A stretch of DNA of 51,890 bases from contig QCNC01000009.1 in NCBI GenBank assembly GCA_003210155.1, forward strand, positions 1 to 51,890, written 5' to 3'. Shown piece by piece: positions 32,661 through 41,507 of this stretch. Each line of letters opens with the position of its first letter. Position 1 is the first letter of the stretch. The notes below the pieces were generated by a model. That model was not told the DNA's origin. It saw only the letters and a program-made list of their open reading frames with translations, and searched no databases. Both the position numbers and the translations under genes were made by a program. This stretch comes from Prochlorococcus sp. AG-424-E18 (GTDB lineage: Bacteria > Cyanobacteriota > Cyanobacteriia > PCC-6307 > Cyanobiaceae).

Positions 32661-34298
32661 TTATAAAACAATTGGTTCGACTCCACTAACAACGGGCGCA
32701 ACTTTGTTTAAATTTAATTGATTATTGTCTTCAACAAACTGATTTAGATTCCACTCATTTTTGAAAAGAATAACTGGCCTATTCCAACAATCTTTAACTA
32801 TTTTACAGTTGAATATTCTGCCTAGTTTATCAATAGCTGGCCATCCATCAGAAATCCATCTAGCCAATTGATATGGCATTGCTTCAAGATTTGCATCTAC
32901 ACCATATTCACTTTTTAATCTGTGAGTTACTACCTCCAACTGCAATTGACCAACGGCTGCGAGTATAGGGTCTCTTTTACTCTCATCAAAGTCATATAGA
33001 ATCTGAACAGCTCCTTCTTCTCGAAGTTCATTAACACCCTTTCTAAAGTTTTTAAATGCTGAGGGATTTGGATTTCTTAGCCAGCTGAATATTTCAGGAC
33101 TAAAGGATGGTATGCCCTCATATTCCAGATGAGCACCCGTATAAAGAGTATCTCCAATAGAAAACATCCCTGGATTATTTAAACCAATAACATCTCCAGG
33201 ATAGGCATCATCAACTACTTCTCTATCTTGCCCAAATATTTTTTGTGGTCTTGATAATCTAATTGTTTTCCCAGTTCTGGAATGTTTAACTGACATATCC
33301 TTTTCAAATTTGCCACTACAAACTCTTATAAAAGCAACCCTATCTCTGTGCTTTGGATCCATATTTGCCTGAAGCTTAAAAACAAAACCACTAAATTCAT
33401 CGCTTGCAGGTTCAATATCCCCTTTATTACTATTTCTTGAAGTTGGTTTTTGTGCCATTTTTAAAAAACTATCTAAGAATGGCCTTACGCCAAAATTAGT
33501 CATGGCAGATCCAAAGAAAACTGGGGTTAAAGAGCCATTAAAAACTTTTTCTTTTTCAAATTTAGATCCTGCCTCATCAAGAACCTCCAATTCTTCTAGT
33601 GAGTTTTCAAGTAAATCTCTCTCTACATATTTTGATAGCTCTTTATCTTCAAGACTTAATCTTTTCTCATTCGATTGTTTTCCTCTCACTGCTTTATCAA
33701 ATAAAATCACCTCTCTCGAAAATCTATCAATAACCCCTCTAAATTCCTCGCCACTCCCAATTGGCCAGTTTATAGGTAGGGTATTTAATCCAAGTTCTGA
33801 TTCAATTTCATCAAGTAAAGAAAATGGCTCTCTTCCTGGTCTATCCATTTTATTTATGAAAGTAAATATTGGTATTTTTCGCATCTTGCAAACTTCAAAC
33901 AATTTTCTAGTTTGAGGTTCTAGTCCTTTAGCAGCATCTTCCAACATAACTGCATTATCAGCAGCAGCTAATGTTCTATAAGTATCTTCGGAGAAATCTT
34001 GGTGTCCTGGTGTATCTAGTAGATTAATTACAGATCTTTCATATTCAAATTGCAATACAGTTGATGTAATAGAAATACCTCTTTGTTTCTCAAGTTCCAT
34101 CCAGTCTGAGGTGGCTTTTCTCTGATTACCCCTAGCTTTTACTGCTCCTGCCTGTTGAATGGCACCTCCATACAAAAGAAGCTTCTCGGTAAGAGTCGTT
34201 TTCCCAGCGTCTGGATGTGAAATAATAGCAAAATTTCTTCTTTTATTTACCGCGTCCAGTATTTCTTTATTATTTAGAATTTTAGTACCTAAGCTCAT
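32661..34298 (-). CDS. prfC: Peptide chain release factor 3
   Basis: RF3 is the GTPase that recycles RF1/RF2 from the ribosome. The G1 loop [14 protein letters not shown] is near 28-41, followed by the G2 region [15 protein letters not shown]3 [12 protein letters not shown] and G4 [10 protein letters not shown]. The RF3-specific C-terminal domain contains [28 protein letters not shown]. The 545-aa length is normal. It shares the strand of its downstream neighbour, the CPP1-like gene. Confidence 0.95.
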   Translation of the reverse strand: MSLGTKILNNKEILDAVNKRRNFAIISHPDAGKTTLTEKLLLYGGAIQQAGAVKARGNQRKATSDWMELEKQRGISITSTVLQFEYERSVINLLDTPGHQDFSEDTYRTLAAADNAVMLEDAAKGLEPQTRKLFEVCKMRKIPIFTFINKMDRPGREPFSLLDEIESELGLNTLPINWPIGSGEEFRGVIDRFSREVILFDKAVRGKQSNEKRLSLEDKELSKYVERDLLENSLEELEVLDEAGSKFEKEKVFNGSLTPVFFGSAMTNFGVRPFLDSFLKMAQKPTSRNSNKGDIEPASDEFSGFVFKLQANMDPKHRDRVAFIRVCSGKFEKDMSVKHSRTGKTIRLSRPQKIFGQDREVVDDAYPGDVIGLNNPGMFSIGDTLYTGAHLEYEGIPSFSPEIFSWLRNPNPSAFKNFRKGVNELREEGAVQILYDFDESKRDPILAAVGQLQLEVVTHRLKSEYGVDANLEAMPYQLARWISDGWPAIDKLGRIFNCKIVKDCWNRPVILFKNEWNLNQFVEDNNQLNLNKVAPVVSGVEPIVL

Positions 34299-34329
34299 TT
34301 ATATAATATAAGGGCCTTTCACTTAGTTC

Positions 34330-35022
34330 TTAAACATTACCATAGACTATTAAATAATTTTCACCTTCCTCAAACACATCTAAAGAGGATAGATCATTCT
34401 CTGAGATAAAATTTTTTAACTCTTTAAAAGTATAAGAAGCTCTTAAAGAGGCATAATAATCATTAGTTAAAATCTCATTATATTTGATTGAACATTGTGC
34501 TTTGAGTTCTAAAGCAGACTTTTCATCTAATGGCCTTTTTAAGTCCTTGTGAAAATTTACAGTATTATTACTAGATAAAATTCTTATTGTGTTGAAGAAA
34601 TCTTCAAGATTGGTAATGTGATGAATCAAACTGTTGCTTACGAGTAAACTAATTCTTTTTTTAAATAAAAAATTATTTAACTTAATGTCTTTGATGTCAG
34701 AACAAATGTAGCGTAAATTTTTTAATTTTTGATTATTAGAAATACTTTTATTATATTCTGCTCTCAAAATCATCTCTTTAGAACCATCTATTCCTACGAC
34801 TGCAGTATTAGGCCATTTTATTGCTAACTTCTCAGAAATATTTCCTGGGCCACATCCTAAATCAACTATTAAATCTTTTTCACCTAAAGAAATATTTTTT
34901 TTCAAAAGATATTGATTTATTTGATTAATTAGATTAACTTCCCCTTCTGAAAAATCAGCTTCGTCATAAGAGATGACCTGCTCTTTTTCTTCCATTAATT
35001 CAGGTTCGGGGACTCTTTCCAT
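34330..35022 (-). CDS. Class I SAM-dependent methyltransferase
   Basis: The SAM-binding motif LIVDLGCGPGNISEKLA lies near residues 47-63, the acidic loop VVGIDGSKEM near 74-83, and a motif III-like SLLVSNSLIHHI near 124-135. The 230-aa Rossmann protein resembles ubiquinone/menaquinone-type or Tam-like methyltransferases, but nothing fixes the substrate. It diverges from nrdJ. Confidence 0.85.
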   Translation of the reverse strand: MERVPEPELMEEKEQVISYDEADFSEGEVNLINQINQYLLKKNISLGEKDLIVDLGCGPGNISEKLAIKWPNTAVVGIDGSKEMILRAEYNKSISNNQKLKNLRYICSDIKDIKLNNFLFKKRISLLVSNSLIHHITNLEDFFNTIRILSSNNTVNFHKDLKRPLDEKSALELKAQCSIKYNEILTNDYYASLRASYTFKELKNFISENDLSSLDVFEEGENYLIVYGNV

Positions 35023-35068
35023 ATCCTTTTTTGAAACAAAGATTTCATATTAAACATAATTCTACACA

Positions 35069-35134
35069 AACCGTTAAATAGTGGTAAGAATAGTTGCAGA
35101 CGCCACAGGTAGAGTTATTCTTCCAGTACGGGTT
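35069..35134 (+). promoter_or_regulatory. Nested stem-loop in the nrdJ leader
   Basis: The outer stem pairs AACCGT (35069-35074) with ACG(G)GTT (35128-35134). The inner stem pairs GG(T)AAGAATA (35083-35092) with TATTCTTCC (35116-35124). The GC-rich loop between contains GACGCCACAGGTAG. It lies 22 bp before the nrdJ start, so it could be a cis-regulatory RNA. It does not show the full cobalamin riboswitch signature. Confidence 0.4.
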
Positions 35135-35155
35135 ATTTACATACGTTTTTTTATC

Positions 35156-37489
35156 GTGACTGTTGCACCAAATAAAGCTTCTTCAGAGAGCAATTCCAAT
35201 AATCTTAAAAAAGATGATTTTCCAAAGACTGCGCCAGCTGCTTACCCAGTTTTTTTCAGATCTTATAGTAGAAAAACTTCATCTGGCAAAAGGGAGAACT
35301 GGAGCGAAGTAGGCGAAAGGAATTTATCGGGATTAAAAGAATTAGGAAAACTTTCTGAAGAAGAATTAATCCTAATGAGAGAGATGCAAAGTAACCAAAA
35401 AGCTCAACCTTCAGGAAGATGGTTATGGATAGGCGGAACCCCTTGGATTAATAAGAACCAAAATTTCTCAGGAGCATACAACTGTACCTCAACAAACTTA
35501 ATTGATTGGGAAGCCTTCGCATTAATGATGGACTTAGCAATGATGGGATGTGGAACAGGTGCAATAATTGAGCCTCATTTTATAAATAATCTACCTACTG
35601 TAATTAACAAAATAAACATTAAATCAGTCAGTGAAGTTGGAATAACCCCTAAAGATCAAAGAGAAGAAAAGTCATCATTAGAAATTAAAGGAAAAGATCT
35701 TCATATCAAAGTTGGAGATAGCAGAAGAGGATGGGTAGATAGCTATAAATATCTTCTTGAGGCATCAAGTAACGAGAGTCTTGAAAGAGAAATTGATGTT
35801 TATATTGATTTGGAAGATATTAGGCCTGCTGGAGAATCATTAAAAGGTTTTGGTGGTATGGCAAATCCTATCAAATTGAAAGATCTTTACTCTAGAGTCG
35901 CATCACTTCTTGGAAAGGCAATCGGTAGGAAATTAAGTACAGTAGAGTGTTGTTTATTAATTGATGAAGCTGCAGTAACCATAGTTGCTGGGAATATAAG
36001 AAGAAGTGCTGGAATGAGACAATTTGCTTCAGATGATAAGGAAGCCGCATCAGCAAAAGAAAATTTATGGAGTCAAGATGAGAATGGTAATTGGAGAATA
36101 GATCCTGAAAAAGATGCCCTCAGAATGGCCAATCATACTAGGGTTTACCATACAAAACCCACTTACCAAACTGTTTTGGATGCAGTAACAAAACAATTCC
36201 ATTCAGGTGAGGGAGCCATTCAATTTGCACCAGAAGCAATCGCAAGGTCAAATGCAGATATTCTCAAAGATGATGAATTGAGAAAGGAATTTATTGAAAT
36301 CTACTCAGAACAAGGCAAGGATGAAGCGAGAAATTGGATAAATAGTAGTTATGGTCCTTTTTCAGAAGAAGAGTTAGACCACAGGATGAGCAGATATGGA
36401 CTTAACCCTTGTGGGGAGATCTTGGGAAATGATTTCCATTGCAATTTGGCTGAAGTTCATTTAAATCAGATTGATCCAGGAAATTTTGAAGAGCAAAAAA
36501 AAGCTTTTAAAGCAGCCGCTCTTTCTGTAGCATGCTTACTTAATCATGAGTTTGAAGTTGAGCGTTACAGAAAAAGTAGGGAATATGATCCTATCGTAGG
36601 TGTAAGTTTCACTGGATTATTTGATTTTTGTGTCCATGCCTTTGGAACGCCATGGTTGAAATGGTGGGAAGCAGGAAGGCCAAATAGCGAAGAAGGGAAG
36701 GCCTTCAAAGAAAAGGAAGCTAAATTCTTAGATTCTTGGAGAAAAATAGTAAAAGAAACTGTATGGGAATATTGTGATAAGCATAATCTAAGGAGACCAA
36801 ATAGATGCACAACAGTTCAGCCAGCTGGAACTAAAAGTCTTCTTACTGGAGCAGCTCCAGGTTGGCATCCTCCAAAGGCTCAAAGATTCATAAGAAGAAT
36901 AACTTTCAGAAAAAATGACCCAATTGCTTTAGCTTGCATGGATTATGGTTACTCAGTTGTTCCATCTCAATCTGATAAAGATGAAAATGGTTGCTTGCTC
37001 GATAATCCATTTGATCCGAGATGTACAGAATGGTTAGTTGAAATCCCTACAGAAGTTAGTTGGGCAAATATAGACGGCGCAGACCAAATAGACATCAATA
37101 ACTTCTCAGCATTAGCTCAATTTGATTTTTACATGCAAGTGCAGAAATTTTACACAGAGCATAATACCTCTGCAACCGTAGAATTTAGAGAAAATGAAAT
37201 CGAGGATTTAGCTAAGGCTATTCATAATGCAATAGAAAATAATGAGGGATATATTTCAGCAGCATTGCTGGCTAGATTTAGTGCTAACGCTACTTTCCCG
37301 AGATTACCCTTTGAACCAATAAGTAAAGAGGAATATATATCATTGCAGAATAAAGTAATAGAAAGGAAAGTCAATAACGATTTCTTTGACGCTCTTAATA
37401 AATATGATGTTGGAGAACTATCTGAAGCAGGACCAGCAGGTTGTGATTCAGATAAGTGCTTGCTTCCTCTTGCTAAACCAAAAGATTAA
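35156..37489 (+). CDS. nrdJ: Adenosylcobalamin-dependent ribonucleoside-triphosphate reductase (class II)
   Basis: NrdJ makes deoxynucleotides using a B12 radical, with no oxygen or iron requirement. It is a monomeric, L. leichmannii-type enzyme. NCTSTNLIDWEAFA holds the first redox Cys, LNPCGEILGNDFHCNLAEVHL the radical Cys and its partner, and the C-terminal CDSDKC the re-reduction Cys pair. An in-frame GTG at 35081 would add 25 hydrophobic residues encoded by the structured leader. The GTG at 35156, giving MTVAPNKASSES and 777 aa, is therefore preferred. Confidence 0.95.
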   Translation: MTVAPNKASSESNSNNLKKDDFPKTAPAAYPVFFRSYSRKTSSGKRENWSEVGERNLSGLKELGKLSEEELILMREMQSNQKAQPSGRWLWIGGTPWINKNQNFSGAYNCTSTNLIDWEAFALMMDLAMMGCGTGAIIEPHFINNLPTVINKINIKSVSEVGITPKDQREEKSSLEIKGKDLHIKVGDSRRGWVDSYKYLLEASSNESLEREIDVYIDLEDIRPAGESLKGFGGMANPIKLKDLYSRVASLLGKAIGRKLSTVECCLLIDEAAVTIVAGNIRRSAGMRQFASDDKEAASAKENLWSQDENGNWRIDPEKDALRMANHTRVYHTKPTYQTVLDAVTKQFHSGEGAIQFAPEAIARSNADILKDDELRKEFIEIYSEQGKDEARNWINSSYGPFSEEELDHRMSRYGLNPCGEILGNDFHCNLAEVHLNQIDPGNFEEQKKAFKAAALSVACLLNHEFEVERYRKSREYDPIVGVSFTGLFDFCVHAFGTPWLKWWEAGRPNSEEGKAFKEKEAKFLDSWRKIVKETVWEYCDKHNLRRPNRCTTVQPAGTKSLLTGAAPGWHPPKAQRFIRRITFRKNDPIALACMDYGYSVVPSQSDKDENGCLLDNPFDPRCTEWLVEIPTEVSWANIDGADQIDINNFSALAQFDFYMQVQKFYTEHNTSATVEFRENEIEDLAKAIHNAIENNEGYISAALLARFSANATFPRLPFEPISKEEYISLQNKVIERKVNNDFFDALNKYDVGELSEAGPAGCDSDKCLLPLAKPKD

Positions 37490-37577
37490 ATTTTAAATAA
37501 TTTGTAAATAAAAAATATAAAATAGTTTTTAAAAATTTAATTTATGGCTACCTCTTAAATAGGGACATAAATTATTT

Positions 37578-37835
37578 ATGACATTAAGCTTAAATATTGG
37601 GAATATGTTTAATGATTCCTACAGTCATGCATTGGTGGATGAGCTAAGAAAAAGAACATCAGAAGAGGAAATCTTAGATTTTGAGGAAAAATTTAACTCC
37701 AAAAACAAAAAAAATCTACACGTTTATATATGTAGATTTCTAAAAAATAGATCAATATCCAGAGGGCTAGCCTCTAGATGGTTAATAACCATAATTGAAA
37801 ACAAAGAATCAAAAATTGATGCTTTGCAAAAATAA
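37578..37835 (+). CDS. Hypothetical protein (85 aa)
   Basis: A soluble protein with a helical, charged middle (VDELRKRTSEEEILDFEEKF) and a basic, Arg-rich C-terminal part (CRFLKNRSISRGLASRW). No family is recognised. It follows nrdJ by about 90 bp on the same strand and converges on the small membrane gene at 37841. Confidence 0.6.
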   Translation: MTLSLNIGNMFNDSYSHALVDELRKRTSEEEILDFEEKFNSKNKKNLHVYICRFLKNRSISRGLASRWLITIIENKESKIDALQK

Positions 37836-37840
37836 AATAT

Positions 37841-38035
37841 TTAGGTCAGCCCTGATAGTTTCCATAGAGCAATTCCAAAAATTGAGAATCCCATAATAAA
37901 AGTAAAAGCCAAAGCATTTACCAATTGGACCTTATCATTCATTCTGTTTGCGAATGGTAATAATTGAGCAAATAATGGAGTCTCTTCAACTATTGCAGAT
38001 TTTTTTACTGTAGGTTTTTTGCTTCTAGAAAACAT
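37841..38035 (-). CDS. Small C-terminal-anchored membrane protein (64 aa)
   Basis: A basic N-terminus (FSRSKKPTVKKS), then ETPLFAQLLPFANRMNDKVQ, and one membrane helix near 38-60 (VNALAFTFIMGFSIFGIALW). The composition suggests a conserved picocyanobacterial thylakoid or plasma membrane protein, but no known photosystem subunit is matched. Confidence 0.65.
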   Translation of the reverse strand: MFSRSKKPTVKKSAIVEETPLFAQLLPFANRMNDKVQLVNALAFTFIMGFSIFGIALWKLSGLT

Positions 38036-38243
38036 AAAACAAATATCATAATCTTAAGAATTTTACATTTAAAAGTTCATTAAATAAAAAATACTTCTCA
38101 AAAACGAACAAAATGTAACCTGTGAGAAATTAAGCCGGGATTATGATAAATATTTTTATCATAAACCTAATCTATCATTAATATATTAAGTTTATTTATT
38201 AAAAGCCTAGACAAATAATTTTAATGGATGTTACTATTAATTT
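38036..38243. other. AT-rich intergenic region before the DUF4278 leader
   Basis: No gene or clear repeat is seen here. It is AT-rich and probably holds the promoter of the DUF4278 transcript, but I cannot pick a reliable -10/-35 pair. Confidence 0.3.
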
Positions 38244-38340
38244 GTAGCAACCGCTACCAAAACGCTCAACTTGCGTATAGCAAGCCGCAAATCGACTTAA
38301 GCCATGGAACGGGGACTTAAGCGAAACCGGAGCTAAAAAA
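38244..38340 (+). promoter_or_regulatory. GC-rich structured leader of the DUF4278 gene
   Basis: About 95 bases of markedly higher GC than the surroundings. They hold hairpin GTAGC-AACC-GCTAC (38244-38257), hairpin CTTGC-GTATA-GCAAG (38270-38284), and two copies of GACTTAAGC (38294-38302 and 38314-38322). The CTTAAG cores are self-complementary and can pair with each other. An alternative TTGCG/CGCAA pairing competes with the second hairpin. GGAG near 38329 serves as ribosome binding site. This looks like a cis-acting RNA. Confidence 0.5.
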
Positions 38341-38442
38341 ATGACTCTAATTTACAGAGGACAAAAGTACGTCCAGAACAAAGAAGCAGCTAAAAAGCAG
38401 CACAATGAACTAACTTATAGAGGAAAAACTTACACAAGCTAG
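38341..38442 (+). CDS. DUF4278 mini-protein (33 aa)
   Basis: The protein has the DUF4278 pattern of an N-terminal MTLIYRGQKYVQN and a C-terminal LTYRGKTYTS, i.e. two copies of a [LI]xYRGxxY motif joined by a charged linker. The family is specific to cyanobacteria and its role is unknown. It has its own long leader and a strong terminator, so it is a self-contained transcription unit. Confidence 0.75.
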   Translation: MTLIYRGQKYVQNKEAAKKQHNELTYRGKTYTS

Positions 38443-38459
38443 TTTATTTAACCATTAAA

Positions 38460-38486
38460 AAAAAAGCCACTTTCAGTGGCTTTTTT
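38460..38486 (+). terminator. Rho-independent terminator after DUF4278
   Basis: The stem AAAAAAGCCACT / AGTGGCTTTTTT has a 3-nt loop, with the U-tract running on as TTTTTT. It is one of the strongest terminators in the window and is symmetrical enough to work in both directions. Confidence 0.85.
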
Positions 38487-38575
38487 ATTATCCATTCTTA
38501 GACTAAACAATAACTTAATACTTCTCACAAGCATTAAAATAATATGATTCAATTGCATTTATATATTAGATAACA

Positions 38576-38725
38576 ATGGCAGACCAAAAACCTTTATTTA
38601 AAGCACCTTATGACATAAAAGATGTTAGTGCTCTTTTCGCCATAGTTGCCTTCGTTTTAATTATCGCTGCCATAGTTGGGAATAACTTATTTGGTTTATT
38701 TCAACAAAATGTCAACTTTGGGTGA
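38576..38725 (+). CDS. Small membrane protein (49 aa)
   Basis: A soluble N-terminus MADQKPLFKAPYDIKD is followed by one membrane helix (SALFAIVAFVLIIAAIVG) and a short polar end. The soluble-then-helix layout resembles small photosystem or cytochrome complex subunits, but no known subunit matches. Function unknown. Confidence 0.6.
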   Translation: MADQKPLFKAPYDIKDVSALFAIVAFVLIIAAIVGNNLFGLFQQNVNFG

Positions 38726-38919
38726 TTTTTTTTGTGGCCTAAATTTTTGGACTAAATGTGACTAATAATTGACTGTTATAACGACTTAACCCCTCATTTT
38801 TAAATAAAATTTCTCTCTCAGACAAGTTTCTTGAAATAAATTTTTAATCTTTGAATTAATAGACTATGACTAATTTCTTATGTTATAGTTTTGAAGTTCA
38901 ACAAAACTGAATAGCCTCT

Positions 38920-39006
38920 GGAGGGGTGGTCGAGTGGTTTAAGGCTCTAGTCTTGAAAACTAGCGTGTCTGCAAGGGCACCGTGGGTTCGAATCCCACCC
39001 CCTCCG
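38920..39006 (+). tRNA. tRNA-Ser (UGA anticodon)
   Basis: The 87-nt sequence folds as a class II tRNA. The acceptor stem is GGAGGGG/CCCCTCC with discriminator G. The anticodon stem CTAGT/ACTAG encloses CTTGAAA, giving anticodon TGA. A long variable arm (CGTGTCTGCAAGGGCACC) is typical of tRNA-Ser. The T arm is GTGGG-TTCGAAT-CCCAC. CCA is not encoded. Confidence 0.97.
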
Positions 39007-39079
39007 TTCAAATAGAAAGAACCGAATAATATAAACGCCCTTTTGAAACGTTCTTGTTAGTATGATTTTTATTTAGATT

Positions 39080-39280
39080 ATGAGTAAAGGATTTGCCACA
39101 GATAGTTTAATAACCAAAAAGTCGAAAAAAAAAGTTATTTCAAACGAACCGCAAGGCAGATTAATATCTTGGTCTCCTTGGCCTCCTGCTAATTTTCAAA
39201 CACGCTATCCTGCTTTCCCTTTTGTTCTTACAATATTGATTATAGTAATAGGGCAATGGTATCTTTCTCTACTCAGGTGA
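39080..39280 (+). CDS. Small C-terminal-anchored protein (66 aa)
   Basis: A basic, soluble N-terminal half (ITKKSKKKVISNEPQGR), a Trp/Pro-rich segment SWSPWPPANFQTRYP, and a C-terminal membrane helix (FVLTILIIVIGQWYLSLL). The pattern is that of a tail-anchored protein. Function unknown. Confidence 0.6.
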   Translation: MSKGFATDSLITKKSKKKVISNEPQGRLISWSPWPPANFQTRYPAFPFVLTILIIVIGQWYLSLLR

Positions 39281-39333
39281 CCCGAAACTGATTTTTTATT
39301 TAAATTAGGATGAATTAAGTTTGAGAATTTATT

Positions 39334-39918
39334 TTGTTTTTTTCAATTTTATTATTTGCCCACTTGCAAGCGGCAATCATCCCAATATTATTAGGTATTA
39401 GATCGATCAATAAATTCAAACATATAAGTAAGAACAAATTGATACCTTTCGGTTTTGTTTTTTTAGGATTGGCATCGATTTCTGAAATGATAGATCATAC
39501 TCAAACGTCTTGGATTTATGTAGATCACTCCTCTTTATTTAATTGGTTATTTTATTCTTTCCTATCTTTAGGTCTAACATGTTTATCAATATCAGTTATA
39601 AAAAATAAGTTTATTCAAAAAACTAATTTTTGCATTTCTTTATGTTCAATAATCTCATATTTTTTATTTGATAAAACTATTGCTCTCCTTTTTCAAGTAA
39701 TAATAAGTATCCTGCTAATTATAAATTGGCAAAGAGTTTTTAAAGATTGGCTTTTTATTCTTTACCCAATATTTGGTATTTTTTTTACGACTTTCTTTGG
39801 CTCAAGGCTCTCAATTAGTGGCGATCAATTTTGGCATGTTTTAATAGGCCCATCTGGAACAATTAGTGTTCTTACCTTTTATTTAGTATTAAAGAGATCG
39901 GACAAAAAATTTACTTAA
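39334..39918 (+). CDS. Multi-helix membrane protein (194 aa), unknown function
   Basis: A TTG-start protein with about six membrane helices, including IIPILLGIRSI and a conserved-looking SEMIDHTQTSWIYVDHSSLFNW loop with several His residues. There is an in-frame stop just upstream, so TTG is the likely start. The family is not recognised; the His-rich loop could bind a metal or haem. Confidence 0.7.
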   Translation: MFFSILLFAHLQAAIIPILLGIRSINKFKHISKNKLIPFGFVFLGLASISEMIDHTQTSWIYVDHSSLFNWLFYSFLSLGLTCLSISVIKNKFIQKTNFCISLCSIISYFLFDKTIALLFQVIISILLIINWQRVFKDWLFILYPIFGIFFTTFFGSRLSISGDQFWHVLIGPSGTISVLTFYLVLKRSDKKFT

Positions 39919-39925
39919 GATTCTT

Positions 39926-40255
39926 ATGAAAATATTTGTATTTGTAAGTTTTATAGTGTGCTTAGTCACAATAATCTCTCCAGTTGAAATCTTTGCTGAT
40001 ACAGCACTTGATGTTTATATGAATGATTTTTATTCTAAATCGAATGAAGCTAGCCAGATTCTTAAAGAAATCGAAAATAGTTTAAAAGAGGGATCAAGAA
40101 AAAAAGTATGCTCTAGGCAAAGAGAGGCCGCAAGATTAGGTCTACTAGCTAATAAATCATTAATTAAAGCCTTTGAAATAGAGGGAGCAAATCCGCCAAT
40201 GCAAGCGATAAAGGCAAGTCAACAAAGATGGGAATCTATTCTGAATGAGTGCTGA
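39926..40255 (+). CDS. Secreted small helical protein (109 aa)
   Basis: A signal peptide (residues 1-24, cut near IFA-DT) is followed by a helical domain (YMNDFYSKSNEASQILKEIE) with two Cys, VCSRQR and the final NEC, that could form a disulfide. The domain is basic and ends with SQQRWESILNEC. It starts 8 bp after the membrane protein upstream, so they are probably co-transcribed. Function unknown. Confidence 0.7.
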   Translation: MKIFVFVSFIVCLVTIISPVEIFADTALDVYMNDFYSKSNEASQILKEIENSLKEGSRKKVCSRQREAARLGLLANKSLIKAFEIEGANPPMQAIKASQQRWESILNEC

Positions 40256-40282
40256 AGAAAATCAGTATATCAATAAATCTTT

Positions 40283-40717
40283 TTAAATTTGCATTCTTAC
40301 AGATTTACTAATTATGGGAATTTCAGGTTCAACTCCATAAATACATTGAGAAATCGAATAAATAAAAATACATAGTGTAAATATAAAAATTATTGAGCCT
40401 AATGCAACTATGGGAAATATTCTCAAGAGATAAGAAATTATTATTAAAGCAATATCAATTAATAAAGCTTGGCATGCGTTATATCTAACGAAATAGGGAA
40501 CATTTGGATTTCTTACTAATCCAGCAAACAAAATTATAAATAATAAAAAACTACCAAAAGGCAAAGATTTTTCAATTATTGCTATCGGAAAAGTTAGTAA
40601 TAATAGTATTTTTAAAAAAGAATATTTATAGAACAAAAAATATCCAAAAGGTATTGATGCCTTTAATGGCAAAGTATACAAAAATACTGATGAGAGTCTT
40701 TGGAATATCTGATTCAA
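40283..40717 (-). CDS. Tic20 family protein (Ycf60-like)
   Basis: Four membrane helices fill the 144 residues. The signature NPNVPYFVRYNACQALLIDIAL matches Tic20, the pore-like component of the chloroplast inner envelope import machinery. Cyanobacterial homologues have no proven transport role. The gene converges on the secreted-protein gene. Confidence 0.85.
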   Translation of the reverse strand: MNQIFQRLSSVFLYTLPLKASIPFGYFLFYKYSFLKILLLLTFPIAIIEKSLPFGSFLLFIILFAGLVRNPNVPYFVRYNACQALLIDIALIIISYLLRIFPIVALGSIIFIFTLCIFIYSISQCIYGVEPEIPIISKSVRMQI

Positions 40718-40850
40718 TATATTATTGAAATTTCGTATTTGTATTTTAACCTAATTTTTTGAACATAATAAAAAGACTTACTTTCGAAAAAATCAACTTT
40801 GGCAGATGGTTATTAAATATTAGATAATTGATTCAGGTTCATAATTCAAA

Positions 40851-41240
40851 ATGCGTATCCTACATACAATGTTGAGGGTTGGAGATTTAGATAAATCCAT
40901 TGATTTCTACGTCAATAGATTAGGAATGAATTTATTGCGAAAAAAGGATTACCCTCATGGAAAATTCACTTTGGCATTTGTTGGTTATGGCTCAGAAAAA
41001 GAAAACTCAGTAATTGAATTAACTTATAACTGGGACAAAAAGTCTGAAGACTATGAGCTTGGAGATAAATATGGTCATATAGCTATTGGAGTAAAAGATA
41101 TTCATCTAATTTGCCAAGGATTAGAAAAAAATGGTTGCAAAATAACAACCAAACCTAAAACAATGAAAAACAGTACTACTGTCTTGGCTTTTGTTGAGGA
41201 TCCTGATGGTTATAAAATTGAACTTATTGAAAGAGATTAA
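40851..41240 (+). CDS. gloA: Lactoylglutathione lyase (glyoxalase I)
   Basis: GloA isomerises the methylglyoxal-glutathione hemithioacetal. The metal ligands are at the family positions: His5 (ILHTML), Glu56 (VIELTYN), His76 (YGHIAIGV) and Glu124 (KIELIER). [16 protein letters not shown] and [15 protein letters not shown] are typical blocks. The 129-aa length suits the short, E. coli-like nickel-type enzyme. Confidence 0.95.
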   Translation: MRILHTMLRVGDLDKSIDFYVNRLGMNLLRKKDYPHGKFTLAFVGYGSEKENSVIELTYNWDKKSEDYELGDKYGHIAIGVKDIHLICQGLEKNGCKITTKPKTMKNSTTVLAFVEDPDGYKIELIERD

Positions 41241-41428
41241 AAGCTCAGAAGTTTTTAATTAAATAAACAAATAACTAAAATTTAAAAAAGATTGAATTAT
41301 CAAATATATCGTTTTCAATTAGTAAAAAAATACCTCTAAGATCACTTTGGATTGATTCTGCAGTTTCAATTATTGTAAAAGATTATTTCTAAGACGAGGA
41401 ATTATTAAAAATTAAATTTTAATTTTAA

Positions 41429-41477
41429 ACAATCTATATTAAATCAATTTAGAATGTCTAGACAATCTATATAGATT
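41429..41477 (+). promoter_or_regulatory. Candidate operator with palindromes and a direct repeat
   Basis: Just upstream of the RHH-like gene are two perfect palindromes, TGTCTAGACA (41455-41464) and AATCTATATAGATT (41464-41477). The 11-mer ACAATCTATAT occurs twice (41429-41439 and 41462-41472), 33 bp apart, about three helical turns. This is the arrangement expected for cooperative binding by a small dimeric repressor. Confidence 0.5.
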
Positions 41478-41507
41478 TATATATTATAGAATTATCTTAT
41501 ATAGCTT

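Noticed and set aside
35069..35155. Cobalamin riboswitch before nrdJ
   Set aside because: The canonical B12 box and the GCAACTGT/GGTGxAA elements are not present, so only an unspecified structured leader is claimed.
38244..38340. Glutamine riboswitch (glnA or downstream-peptide type)
   Set aside because: Position before a tiny gene fits, but the core CGTTCA...GGAAGTAGG pattern is not found.
38920..39006. tRNA-Ser as an island attachment site
   Set aside because: I saw no second copy of the tRNA 3' end and no integrase gene in the window.
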